Source of the DNA: Sulfurovum sp.
GTDB lineage: Bacteria > Campylobacterota > Campylobacteria > Campylobacterales > Sulfurovaceae
Assembly: GCA_015661795.1 (NCBI GenBank)
Contig: DQVJ01000294.1
Coordinates: forward strand, 1 to 14,223
DNA length: 14,223 nt
Direction: 5' to 3'
Each line of letters opens with the position of its first letter. Within the stretch, counting starts at the first letter, position 1. Shown piece after piece: positions 1-7,180 of the stretch. The notes below the pieces were generated by a model. The model saw only the letters and a list, made by a program, of their open reading frames with translations, did not search any database and had not been told where the DNA came from. Position numbers and translations under genes: made by a program.

Positions 1-648
1 ATGTCTCAAATGCTTTTAGAAGCTACCCATATTTCACACAGTTTTGACTACACACTTTTTACCGATATTCACTTCTCTGTAGCACCGCATGAGTCTAAAG
101 CTATCGTAGGACGCAGTGGTTCTGGTAAGTCTACACTTTTACATATTTTTTCTACATTTTTGAAGCCCAAGAAGGGAAAAGTGATTCTTTTAGGGAAAGA
201 CCTTTATAGTTTAAATGATGATGCTATTGAAGTATTACGTCGTTTTGATATAGGTATTATTTTTCAGTTCCACTACCTTTTTAAGGGGATGTCAGCTATG
301 GAAAATATAGAAGTAGCCAGCATGCTAAGTGAAGAAGAGTTAGATGAAAGTATTTTGGAGAAGTTAGAGATAAAAGAGCTTATGGGGCAACGTCTTGGTG
401 AACTCTCGGGAGGACAACAACAACGTGTCTCCATAGCAAGGGTACTGAGTAAAAAACCACGTATTATCTTTGCGGATGAACCCACTGGAAATTTAGACAA
501 GGAGACAGCCACACTGGTGATGGATGTACTCTTAGACTACATCAAAAATACAGAGGCAGGGCTTGTTTTGGTCACACATGATGAAGTTTTGGCAGACAGA
601 TGTGATACTTTTTTTAGATTAGAAGATAAAACATTACATGAGCAATAA
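1..648 (+). CDS. lolD: LolD, ATP-binding subunit of the lipoprotein-releasing ABC transporter
   Basis: This 215-residue ABC ATPase probably powers the LolCDE complex, which extracts mature lipoproteins from the inner membrane for transfer to LolA. Visible motifs are Walker A GRSGSGKST (37-45), the Q-loop in FQFHYL (Q89), the signature LSGGQ (135-139), Walker B with IIFADE (catalytic E160), the D-loop PTGNLD and the switch His193 in VTHD. The QFHxL context after the Q-loop and the short single-domain length fit LolD better than other members of the MacB/FtsE/LolD family. The ATG is the first base of the window, so its ribosome binding site cannot be seen and a start further upstream cannot be excluded; Met4 is an alternative. 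No LolC/LolE permease gene lies in the window, so any partner is upstream or elsewhere. It converges with prfB, 12 bp between stop codons. FtsE is the main alternative identity. Confidence 0.85.
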   Translation: MSQMLLEATHISHSFDYTLFTDIHFSVAPHESKAIVGRSGSGKSTLLHIFSTFLKPKKGKVILLGKDLYSLNDDAIEVLRRFDIGIIFQFHYLFKGMSAMENIEVASMLSEEELDESILEKLEIKELMGQRLGELSGGQQQRVSIARVLSKKPRIIFADEPTGNLDKETATLVMDVLLDYIKNTEAGLVLVTHDEVLADRCDTFFRLEDKTLHEQ

Positions 649-680
649 CACCATAGAGGGCTATTTCGCTTGAGCAATAA
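639..680. repeat. 10-bp direct repeat at the convergent lolD/prfB ends
   Basis: TGAGCAATAA occurs at 639-648 and again at 671-680. The first copy contains the last codons and stop of lolD; the second lies inside the 3' end of prfB, which is read on the other strand. The 12 bp between the stop codons hold no GC-rich hairpin or T-tract, so no intrinsic terminator is visible for either gene. The repeat may be a small slippage duplication or chance. Confidence 0.5.
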
Positions 681-1755
681 GCACACCCTCTAAAAGTTTA
701 TCTATCTCTCCATCAAGTATGGCATCTACATTGGTAAAGGCTTGGTTGCTTCTGGTATCTTTGACTTGTTGGTAGGGTTGGAGTACGTATGAACGTATTT
801 GATGTCCCCATCCGATTTCTGATTTTTCGATACCATCAATGGCGGCTTGTTTTTTCGCCATTTCATACTCAAAAAGACGTGATTTTAGCATTTTAAGCGC
901 AGAGGCTTTGTTTTTATGCTGGCTTCTGTCATTTTGACATTGTACGATGATGTTTGTAGGTATATGTGTAATACGTATGGCAGAGTCAGTGGTGTTTACA
1001 TGTTGCCCCCCTGCACCTGAGGCACGGTATGAATCTATACGTATGTCTTTATCTTCTATCACAATGTCAATGTCATCATCTATCTCTGGAGAGACCATCA
1101 CCGATGAAAATGAAGTGTGACGTTTGGCATTAGAGTCAAATGGACTGATACGTACGAGTCTGTGTATGCCATTTTCTACTTTGAGATATCCGTAAGCATT
1201 TTCACCTTTTATCATAAATGAGACATCTTTTATACCAGCTTCTTCAGCAGGTTGGTAGTCAAGTACTTCTACTTTTAGGTTATGACGTTCTGCCCAACGA
1301 AGGTACATACGGTAGAGCATGTTGGCCCAGTCTTGAGACTCTGTCCCCCCGGCACCTGGGTGTATGGATACAATGGCATTGTTACTGTCATGTTCGCCAC
1401 TTAGCATCATTTGTACTTCTAATTTATGGGTGTTTTCCTGTAAGGTCTCAGCATCGTCATAAAGCATTTCCAACGTTTCTTCATCTTTTTCCGCTTTAGC
1501 CAACTCAAAGTACTCGAGGGCATCTGTTACAGAGTCGTTAGCATTATTATAGGTTGCTAAAATACGTTCTGTTTTGGTCTTTTCCTGAGAGATTTTTCCT
1601 GCGGTTTCTACATCATTCCAAAAGTTTGGATTTTGTTGCATTTCTTCTATTTCGTTGAGTCTATCTTGAAGTGTATCGGGTTTTACAATATTTTTGATAT
1701 TTTCCATTTTTTTGGAAAGCGTTTTGAGTAACTCACCGTATTCGTATGCATCCAT
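661..1755 (-). CDS. prfB: Peptide chain release factor 2 (RF2)
   Basis: A class I release factor of 364 residues that recognises UGA/UAA in the ribosomal A site and triggers peptide release. The stop-codon-reading SPF tripeptide is at 204-206, which separates RF2 from RF1 (PxT type). The catalytic GGQ is at 249-251 in the context YRASGAGGQHVN. The residue matching E. coli position 246 is Ala, as in most bacteria, not the Thr of E. coli K-12. Length matches E. coli RF2 (365). The gene is one continuous frame: the +1 programmed frameshift that autoregulates prfB in many bacteria is absent. The start is supported by an AAGGAA Shine-Dalgarno (minus strand of 1765-1770) 9 nt before the ATG. RF2 activity normally needs Gln methylation by PrmC, not encoded here. 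Confidence 0.97.
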   Translation of the reverse strand: MDAYEYGELLKTLSKKMENIKNIVKPDTLQDRLNEIEEMQQNPNFWNDVETAGKISQEKTKTERILATYNNANDSVTDALEYFELAKAEKDEETLEMLYDDAETLQENTHKLEVQMMLSGEHDSNNAIVSIHPGAGGTESQDWANMLYRMYLRWAERHNLKVEVLDYQPAEEAGIKDVSFMIKGENAYGYLKVENGIHRLVRISPFDSNAKRHTSFSSVMVSPEIDDDIDIVIEDKDIRIDSYRASGAGGQHVNTTDSAIRITHIPTNIIVQCQNDRSQHKNKASALKMLKSRLFEYEMAKKQAAIDGIEKSEIGWGHQIRSYVLQPYQQVKDTRSNQAFTNVDAILDGEIDKLLEGVLIAQAK

Positions 1756-1783
1756 AGTAATGATTTCCTTGTTACTTTGTCAT

Positions 1784-1804
1784 TTTACTGTAAGAAGCAG
1801 TAAA
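1784..1804. promoter_or_regulatory. 7-bp inverted repeat in the prfB upstream region
   Basis: TTTACTG (1784-1790) and CAGTAAA (1798-1804) form a perfect inverted repeat around a 7-nt loop, 29 bp upstream of the prfB start. In prfB RNA it would be a weak AU-rich hairpin just before the Shine-Dalgarno. It could be an operator or a leader structure. Repeats of this length are expected now and then by chance in AT-rich DNA, so the call is weak. Confidence 0.3.
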
Positions 1805-1835
1805 GACGTTTAATTAATTATGTATCAGTTTATAT

Positions 1836-1855
1836 TTTGGTATGATTTTACCAAA
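1836..1855 (+). promoter_or_regulatory. Candidate panC promoter -10 inside an inverted repeat
   Basis: TATGAT at 1841-1846 matches the -10 consensus TATAAT at five of six positions and would give a leader of about 25-30 nt before the panC ATG at 1880. It overlaps a perfect 7-bp inverted repeat, TTTGGTA (1836-1842) and TACCAAA (1849-1855), with a 6-nt spacer. No good -35 is seen, which is common in Campylobacterota. The rest of the prfB-panC gap (1756-1879) is AT-rich, with a palindromic TTAATTAA near 1810-1820 and nothing else recognisable. Confidence 0.35.
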
Positions 1856-1879
1856 TAAAAGCGAAATACGAGGTTAGAG

Positions 1880-2704
1880 ATGCTTATTGTAAAAACGATA
1901 GAGGAACTACAAACTGCAAAAAAAATGTTATCTGGGAGTATTGGTTTTATACCAACAATGGGTGCATTACATCATGGACATCTCTCTCTCATACGAAAAG
2001 CCCGAGAGGAAAATGAACACCTTATCGTTTCTATCTTTGTAAACCCTACACAGTTTCTTGAGGGAGAAGACCTTGAAGCATATCCTCGAAAAGATGAAGC
2101 AGATATCAAAATATGTGAGTTAGCGAAAGTGGATATACTTTTTATGCCAACAAGTGCAGTTATGTATGAAGAGGATGAACTGTGCATTGGTGCGCCAGCT
2201 GTTCGGGGATATGTGTTAGAAGGAGCAAAACGTCCAGGACACTTTGATGGTATGTTACAAGTAGTGATGAAATTATTGAATGTAAGCGGGGCTACCCATG
2301 CATATTTTGGTAAAAAGGATGCACAACAGCTGGCACTTATCACCCAAATGACTAAGAATTATTTTATGGATGTTCACATTATACCATGTGAGATAGTACG
2401 TGATGATAGAGGCTTGGCATTAAGTTCTCGTAATGTGTATTTGAAAGAGGATGAAAGAGAACGTGCATTATGTTTGTCTCGTGCGTTAAAAAAAGCTACC
2501 AAAATGGTCATGTCAGGTGAGTTATCTGTAGAGAAAATTACAAAAATGATGTCTGAAGAATTGAGAGATGCAGATGAGGTAGAGTATATAGCCATTGTCA
2601 ATCGTGAGTTTCAAGCACTTGAAACAGTAGAAATAGGCAATACAATTATACTTGTAGCAGCATGGGTAGGAAAGCCAAGACTTATTGATAACCTATGGAT
2701 TTAA
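1880..2704 (+). CDS. panC: Pantothenate synthetase (pantoate--beta-alanine ligase)
   Basis: PanC condenses pantoate with beta-alanine, using ATP through a pantoyl-adenylate intermediate, to make pantothenate (vitamin B5, coenzyme A precursor) in the cytosol. The 274-residue protein has all family signatures: PTMGALHHGH (25-34, with the HxGH nucleotide-binding motif at 31-34), FVNPTQF (53-59), RPGHFDG (118-124), YFGKKDAQQ (142-150) and the ATP-binding SSRN (182-185). Length is typical for bacterial PanC without a fused cytidylate kinase. The ATG at 1880 starts immediately before the conserved N-terminus, with a modest AGGTT Shine-Dalgarno about 5 nt upstream. panB and panD are not in the window. 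The stop codon overlaps that of the convergent ftsI by 4 nt. Confidence 0.97.
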   Translation: MLIVKTIEELQTAKKMLSGSIGFIPTMGALHHGHLSLIRKAREENEHLIVSIFVNPTQFLEGEDLEAYPRKDEADIKICELAKVDILFMPTSAVMYEEDELCIGAPAVRGYVLEGAKRPGHFDGMLQVVMKLLNVSGATHAYFGKKDAQQLALITQMTKNYFMDVHIIPCEIVRDDRGLALSSRNVYLKEDERERALCLSRALKKATKMVMSGELSVEKITKMMSEELRDADEVEYIAIVNREFQALETVEIGNTIILVAAWVGKPRLIDNLWI

Positions 2705-4788
2705 AATAAATCTTCAAAAAGTTCATGGGTTGAGACATCTTTTGCAGGTATGCTTTTCTTAGGTGTATGTAATGGTTTGGCAGTTGTTTTTACTTTTGGT
2801 TTCTTTTCTTTTTGAGGTTTTTCTTTGATTTTGAATAAAGATTTAACCGATGGATTCTGTGAGGCTTTTTTGATTTTTACAGGTTTCTTTTTTTCTATAA
2901 CTTGCACTGGTGATACTGTTTTTACAACAGGGTTTTTTATCTTGTAAAGTGTTTCATTTTTTTCTACTTTTTGTATTTTTGTAGGATCAGGAACAAGATA
3001 ATTTTGCTCAACCAAAATTTGTACAATATTTCTAAAAGTTGGTACTGCAGAGAGTGATGCAAAATATTTATAGCGTGCTTTAGCACGTATAACAAGTACA
3101 CCAATGGTATATTTATTCCCTTTTTCATCATTGGCAAACCCATAAAAACTACTGTGATATTCTCGTACATAACGTCCATGTTTTGCGATATGTGCAGTAC
3201 CTGTTTTCCCTCCAATTTCCAAGCCAGGATACTGCGCTTTAACACCTGTGCCTCTTTTGACAACTTCTATGAGAATATCATGTATCTGACGGGCAGTTTT
3301 TTTCTGAATAGCTTTTAGGTTTCCTATTTTTGGGTCTAGGGTATATTGGTTTCCTTTTTTATCTTCCAAATAGCTAACGATACGAGGGGTGACAGCTATC
3401 CCATCATTGTTAAAGGCTGAGTAGGCTTTAAAAAGTTGTGCAAAGGTAACCATCATTCCATAGCCATAGGAAGAGTTTGCTCTGTGCATCTGATGATCTA
3501 ATAGATGTAGTGGTTTCAGTTGTCCTGGTAAATCCCGAGAGAGGTCAAGTCCCGAAGGTCTTGCAATACCAAACTTGATTAATCCTTCTCTAAACTCTTT
3601 ACCTGTAAGTCGCCAGGATATTTGAGAGATACCAACATTTGAAGAATGCACGATGATGTCTGTGGCATTGAGAGATTCAAATTTTTCATCATCAGTAATG
3701 GTACGTCTTTTACCGATTTTCATTTTTCCGTTATAGGTATTAAACCATGTATTGGGAGTTACTACTTTTTTGTCCAGTGCCAGTGCCAAGGTAATAGGTT
3801 TAAGTACAGAACCAGCTTCATGAGGATACTCAGCAAATTTTGGATTGAGTGCTGGTATATCTTTTTGTTTGATGTGTGCGGGATTATAACGTTCTGTACT
3901 TGCCAGGGCAAGTACTTTTCCAGTATCGCTTTCCATCACACCTACGAGTATTTCATCTGCATCTAGATTACTTTGCATAGCGTCTATCATTGTCTCCACT
4001 CTACACTGCAATGAAAGTGGTATGTTCAGATGTAAATCTAAGCCATCAACGCGGTTTAGCTGTATACTGTTTTTATCATGTATTACAGCACCAAGTACAT
4101 CACGTTTTCCTTTAAAATAACCATCTTTTTTCGAAGTGATATGTGCTTCGTAATTACGTTCAAGACCTTTTTTCCCCTGAGGTCTGGTGTATTTTCCATC
4201 ACTTTTTTTACCAACATATCCTAAAATAGGGCTCATGACATCAGCAAGTGGAAAACGTCTGCTTTCTCCATTTTCAATAATGTCTAGACCAAAAAGTACT
4301 TCAATTCCTGAGGCAGTTTTTATGGAACGAAAAACACCTAGTTTACGTAGCTTATAGGCTAAAGATTTTAGTTGCATTGCAGTACTTGATGGAATGGTTT
4401 TAGACAGAATGATATTACCTTGAATCATTTTATTGTTACGATTTTTGAATTTTTTGCGTAATGACTCTTCAGGAATACGGCTATATATAGAAAAAAGTTT
4501 TATAAACAGATCTTTTTTTTCTGGCTTGATACTTGCTCCCCGAATGACTGCTTGGTAGGTTTTTTGAGAATTGGAAAGTGTATAGTCGTCAGCAGAAATG
4601 ATAGCACCACGAAAAGAACGATCATGAATAGTTTTATTATGACTTGGGATTCTTCTTTCAGTAGAGATTGTTTTTAATACAGAAGACAGAAAAATACCCA
4701 TAGCAAGGGCTAAAAGTAAGAAAAGTATAGTAATTTTATACTTTCTTTGATGTATTGCTTTGTTTTGTATTTCTTTATGCTTTGGCAT
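2701..4788 (-). CDS. ftsI: FtsI (PBP3), septal peptidoglycan transpeptidase with long basic tail
   Basis: A class B penicillin-binding protein of 695 residues that crosslinks septal peptidoglycan, probably as partner of FtsW encoded next door. It has one N-terminal membrane anchor (about 18-38), a dimerisation/pedestal region beginning at the RGAI motif (60-63), and a transpeptidase domain with the nucleophile S327 in GSVLK (S327/K330), SSN (382-384) and KTGT (528-531). No glycosyltransferase domain is present. From about residue 600 the protein continues as a Lys/Pro-rich tail (25 Lys in the last 95 residues) ending in THELFEDLF; most FtsI proteins stop near the transpeptidase domain. GTAAGG (minus strand, 4800-4795) lies 6 nt before the ATG. 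FtsI is preferred over the elongation enzyme PBP2 because of the divergent ftsW and murG; motifs alone do not settle that. Confidence 0.88.
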   Translation of the reverse strand: MPKHKEIQNKAIHQRKYKITILFLLLALAMGIFLSSVLKTISTERRIPSHNKTIHDRSFRGAIISADDYTLSNSQKTYQAVIRGASIKPEKKDLFIKLFSIYSRIPEESLRKKFKNRNNKMIQGNIILSKTIPSSTAMQLKSLAYKLRKLGVFRSIKTASGIEVLFGLDIIENGESRRFPLADVMSPILGYVGKKSDGKYTRPQGKKGLERNYEAHITSKKDGYFKGKRDVLGAVIHDKNSIQLNRVDGLDLHLNIPLSLQCRVETMIDAMQSNLDADEILVGVMESDTGKVLALASTERYNPAHIKQKDIPALNPKFAEYPHEAGSVLKPITLALALDKKVVTPNTWFNTYNGKMKIGKRRTITDDEKFESLNATDIIVHSSNVGISQISWRLTGKEFREGLIKFGIARPSGLDLSRDLPGQLKPLHLLDHQMHRANSSYGYGMMVTFAQLFKAYSAFNNDGIAVTPRIVSYLEDKKGNQYTLDPKIGNLKAIQKKTARQIHDILIEVVKRGTGVKAQYPGLEIGGKTGTAHIAKHGRYVREYHSSFYGFANDEKGNKYTIGVLVIRAKARYKYFASLSAVPTFRNIVQILVEQNYLVPDPTKIQKVEKNETLYKIKNPVVKTVSPVQVIEKKKPVKIKKASQNPSVKSLFKIKEKPQKEKKPKVKTTAKPLHTPKKSIPAKDVSTHELFEDLF

Positions 4789-4849
4789 GCAGTGCCTTAC
4801 TATACCAACTTTTCATTTTTGTATTCATATTTTCCTCAGCTTATGTAGA

Positions 4850-4884
4850 ATTTTATCAAAGTTATCTGTTAAATCTGATAAAAT
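4850..4884. promoter_or_regulatory. Symmetric divergent promoter pair for ftsI and ftsW
   Basis: A perfect 9-bp inverted repeat, ATTTTATCA (4850-4858) and TGATAAAAT (4876-4884), sits in the 127-bp divergent gap with a 17-bp spacer. Each arm, read outward, is TGATAAAAT, one mismatch from the extended -10 consensus TGnTATAAT. The plus-strand copy would start transcription near 4891, about 25 nt before the ftsW ATG. The minus-strand copy would start near 4843, about 55 nt before the ftsI ATG. The -35 zone of each promoter overlaps the -10 of the other. The rest of the gap (4789-4915) is AT-rich, with the ftsI Shine-Dalgarno at its left end. Confidence 0.5.
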
Positions 4885-4915
4885 ACTAATTAATATAGAA
4901 TAAAAGAGATATGAG

Positions 4916-6097
4916 ATGATTGACAAACCACTTTTAGCTGGCGTAATAGCACTTTTAACACTTTCTTTAGTGATGAGTTATTCGCTTTCAACATATACTG
5001 TTGTACATTTTTCTTATGTAGATTTTCATTTTTTTATACGTCAAAGTATGGCAATATTTATTGGTTTTGTTATGATTGTGATTTTGAGTAAGTTAGATCC
5101 AGACAAGTGGTTTGCCCGCGTAGGCTTAGTGTTATTTGTGAGCTTTTTTCTGTTGATAGTATCCATGCAGTTTTTACCCTCAACTTTGGTGAATGAAGTG
5201 GGTGGTGCAAAACGCTGGATACGGGTGGGTTCTATGTCCTTGGCACCGGTTGAGTTTTTTAAAGTAGGTTTTGTATTTTTCCTCGCATGGAGTTTTGCAC
5301 GCAAATTGTTAGATAAATCAAAAATGGGATTTTTTGAAGAGGTACGTATGTTTTCTCCCTATCTACTTATTTTTATCATTGCTGTTGTCATCATCGCTGT
5401 GTTTCAAAAGGATTTAGGTCAAGTGGTGGTTTTGGGAGCAACACTTATGGTGTTGTTTTTATTTATAGGTTCTTCATTGAAATTCTTTTTTACGCTGTTG
5501 TCGGGAGTTTTTATAGCATTTATTAGCCTTATTTTCTTTGCGCCTCACCGTATGGCACGTATCAGGTCATGGTGGGGAACTGTGCAGGATAACATACTCT
5601 CGATCCTGCCTTTTGAATCTGTACAGAATCTTCGTGTAGAAGCTGGCAAAGAACCGTACCAGATATCAAACTCTTTGAATGCCATACACAATGGCGGTTT
5701 TTTTGGAGAAGGGCTTGGAAATGGACAATTTAAACTAGGATATTTATCTGAAGTACATACAGATTTTATCTTAGCAGGTATTACAGAAGAGTTGGGATTT
5801 TTAGGACTGGCTGTAGTGACTATGACGATACTTTTTGTTGTCTTTCGTATTTTTAAAATAGCAGCTAAGGTTAAAAATCCTATGTATTATCTTTTTTCTA
5901 TAGGGGTAGGTTTATTGATTGCATTTTCTTTTATTTTGAATGCGTATGGTATTTCTGGTATTACACCGATTAAAGGGATTGCTGTACCATTTTTAAGCTA
6001 TGGGGGGTCGCATATTTTGGCTTCATGTGTCGCTATAGGTATGGTATTGATGGTATCCAAAAAAGTACCCAGAAACATCAAAGGTGAGATTATATGA
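4916..6097 (+). CDS. ftsW: FtsW, SEDS-family septal peptidoglycan glycosyltransferase
   Basis: A polytopic SEDS protein of 393 residues, with about ten hydrophobic segments, that polymerises lipid II into glycan strands at the division site with a class B PBP. Conserved elements are GGAKRWI (96-102), QKDLGQ (164-169, usually QPDLG), GGFFGEGLGNG (260-270), and HTDF (281-284) followed by EELGF. Asp283 aligns with the catalytically essential Asp of SEDS enzymes (E. coli FtsW D297). PFLSYGGS (358-365) is the C-terminal signature. Adjacency to murG, as in classical dcw clusters, and divergence from ftsI favour FtsW over RodA. The start is at the first membrane segment, with a weak AAAAGAGA purine stretch upstream. 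Its stop codon overlaps the murG start (ATGA), suggesting translational coupling. Confidence 0.93.
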   Translation: MIDKPLLAGVIALLTLSLVMSYSLSTYTVVHFSYVDFHFFIRQSMAIFIGFVMIVILSKLDPDKWFARVGLVLFVSFFLLIVSMQFLPSTLVNEVGGAKRWIRVGSMSLAPVEFFKVGFVFFLAWSFARKLLDKSKMGFFEEVRMFSPYLLIFIIAVVIIAVFQKDLGQVVVLGATLMVLFLFIGSSLKFFFTLLSGVFIAFISLIFFAPHRMARIRSWWGTVQDNILSILPFESVQNLRVEAGKEPYQISNSLNAIHNGGFFGEGLGNGQFKLGYLSEVHTDFILAGITEELGFLGLAVVTMTILFVVFRIFKIAAKVKNPMYYLFSIGVGLLIAFSFILNAYGISGITPIKGIAVPFLSYGGSHILASCVAIGMVLMVSKKVPRNIKGEII

Positions 6098-7107
6098 GTA
6101 TAGTTATGACAGGTGGTGGAACAGGTGGACACTTAGCTATTGTTAAAGCAGTTAAAGAACATTTAGGAAACGAAGCACTTATTTATGTCGGATCAACCAA
6201 GGGACAAGATAAACAATGGTTTGAAGAAGACAGTGATTTTCAAGAAAAATACTTTTTTGAAACACGTGGGGTTGTAAACCAAGGAAAACTTGGGAAAATA
6301 AAATCGCTTATGATGATGGCAAAAGCGATGTTCCAATCCATAAAAATCTTACGAAAACACAAAGCTTCTGTAGTTTTGTCTGTGGGTGGGTTTTCTGCGG
6401 CTCCTATGGCATTTGCTGCTAAATTGACTAGTACACCACTGGTGATTCATGAACAAAATGCAGCACTTGGGTCACTGAACAAACTGTTACAACCTTATGC
6501 GACACATTTTATTTCATCTTATTTGAATGAAAGTCCTATAAAAGCCTATCCTGTCAAACAAATCTTTTTTGACAATGCAAGAGTACGCAAAGAGATTAAA
6601 ACCATTATCTTTTTAGGTGGTTCACAAGGTGCAAAGGCTATCAATAACCTTGCTTTAGAGATAGCACCTGTACTTAAAGAAAAAGGTATTAAAATTATCC
6701 ATCAAGCAGGGGTGAATAATATAGATGAAGTTAAAAAATCTTATGAAGTATTGGGTATAGAAGCGGAAGTTTTTGGATTTACAGATAAGTTAGCTGATTA
6801 TATGAATGAAGCGGATTTTGCTATTGCACGTTCAGGAGCTTCTACACTTTGGGAACTGAGTGCTACGGCTGTACCAACACTCTACATACCTTATCCATAC
6901 GCAGCAAAAGACCATCAGTTCTATAATGCACAGTTTCTTGTAGAAAAAGAGTTGGCATGGCTGATGAGAGAAAATGCCATAGATGTAGAGAAAGTATTTG
7001 ATATATTAGGTGAAAATATGGAAACAAAAAGTAAAGGACTGATGCACATCGTTGAAAAAGACGGCAGTAAGAAAATTGCACAACTTTTAAAAAATATGAT
7101 AAAGTAG
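6094..7107 (+). CDS. murG: MurG, lipid II synthase (undecaprenyl-PP-MurNAc-pentapeptide GlcNAc transferase)
   Basis: A GT-B glycosyltransferase of 337 residues that transfers GlcNAc from UDP-GlcNAc to lipid I on the inner face of the inner membrane, giving lipid II for FtsW/FtsI and PBP1A. Visible motifs are the first glycine loop GGGTGGHL (7-14), SVGGFSAAP (96-104), HEQNA (119-123), the second glycine loop GGSQGA (175-180), RSGASTLWE (246-254, UDP-GlcNAc binding) and PYPYAAKDHQ (266-275). The first loop lacks the Pro and aromatic residue found after GGH in most MurG; GGHLAIV is, as I recall, the Campylobacterota form. The ATG overlaps the ftsW stop by 4 nt and is preceded by a strong AAGGTGAG Shine-Dalgarno (6081-6088). 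It is slightly shorter than E. coli MurG (355). Confidence 0.96.
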   Translation: MSIVMTGGGTGGHLAIVKAVKEHLGNEALIYVGSTKGQDKQWFEEDSDFQEKYFFETRGVVNQGKLGKIKSLMMMAKAMFQSIKILRKHKASVVLSVGGFSAAPMAFAAKLTSTPLVIHEQNAALGSLNKLLQPYATHFISSYLNESPIKAYPVKQIFFDNARVRKEIKTIIFLGGSQGAKAINNLALEIAPVLKEKGIKIIHQAGVNNIDEVKKSYEVLGIEAEVFGFTDKLADYMNEADFAIARSGASTLWELSATAVPTLYIPYPYAAKDHQFYNAQFLVEKELAWLMRENAIDVEKVFDILGENMETKSKGLMHIVEKDGSKKIAQLLKNMIK

Positions 7108-7136
7108 CTAAAATACATTCACGTTGATAACACAAT

Positions 7137-7162
7137 TTTATCTTAGTCTATGTATAGATAAA
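7137..7162 (+). promoter_or_regulatory. Candidate promoter region of the lipoprotein gene
   Basis: TATAGA at 7153-7158 could be a -10 element, with transcription starting near 7165, just before the AGGAGA Shine-Dalgarno. It overlaps a perfect 7-bp inverted repeat, TTTATCT (7137-7143) and AGATAAA (7156-7162). No convincing -35 is seen. The 73-nt gap after murG has no terminator, so read-through from ftsW-murG is also possible. Confidence 0.3.
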
Positions 7163-7180
7163 GTCTTACAGGAGATAACA

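Noticed and set aside
1002..1350. Phase-variable poly-G tracts in prfB (and a G6 in ftsW near 6002)
   Set aside because: Runs are only six bases, encode conserved Gly residues (GGQ, GAGG, YGGS) and are shorter than tracts known to slip in Campylobacterota.
1675..1755. Programmed +1 frameshift in prfB
   Set aside because: The gene is one uninterrupted frame from an ATG with a good Shine-Dalgarno, and the protein aligns in length with full RF2; there is no in-frame TGA near codon 26.
3646..3966. Open frame antisense to ftsI, and similar long antisense frames in alaS and murG
   Set aside because: They lie inside well-supported genes, show no ribosome binding site or recognisable domain, and have the composition of shadow frames.
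7124..7180. Upstream start for the lipoprotein gene at 7124
   Set aside because: It would put 19 residues before a standard MKKK signal peptide; 7181 has AGGAGA at proper spacing.
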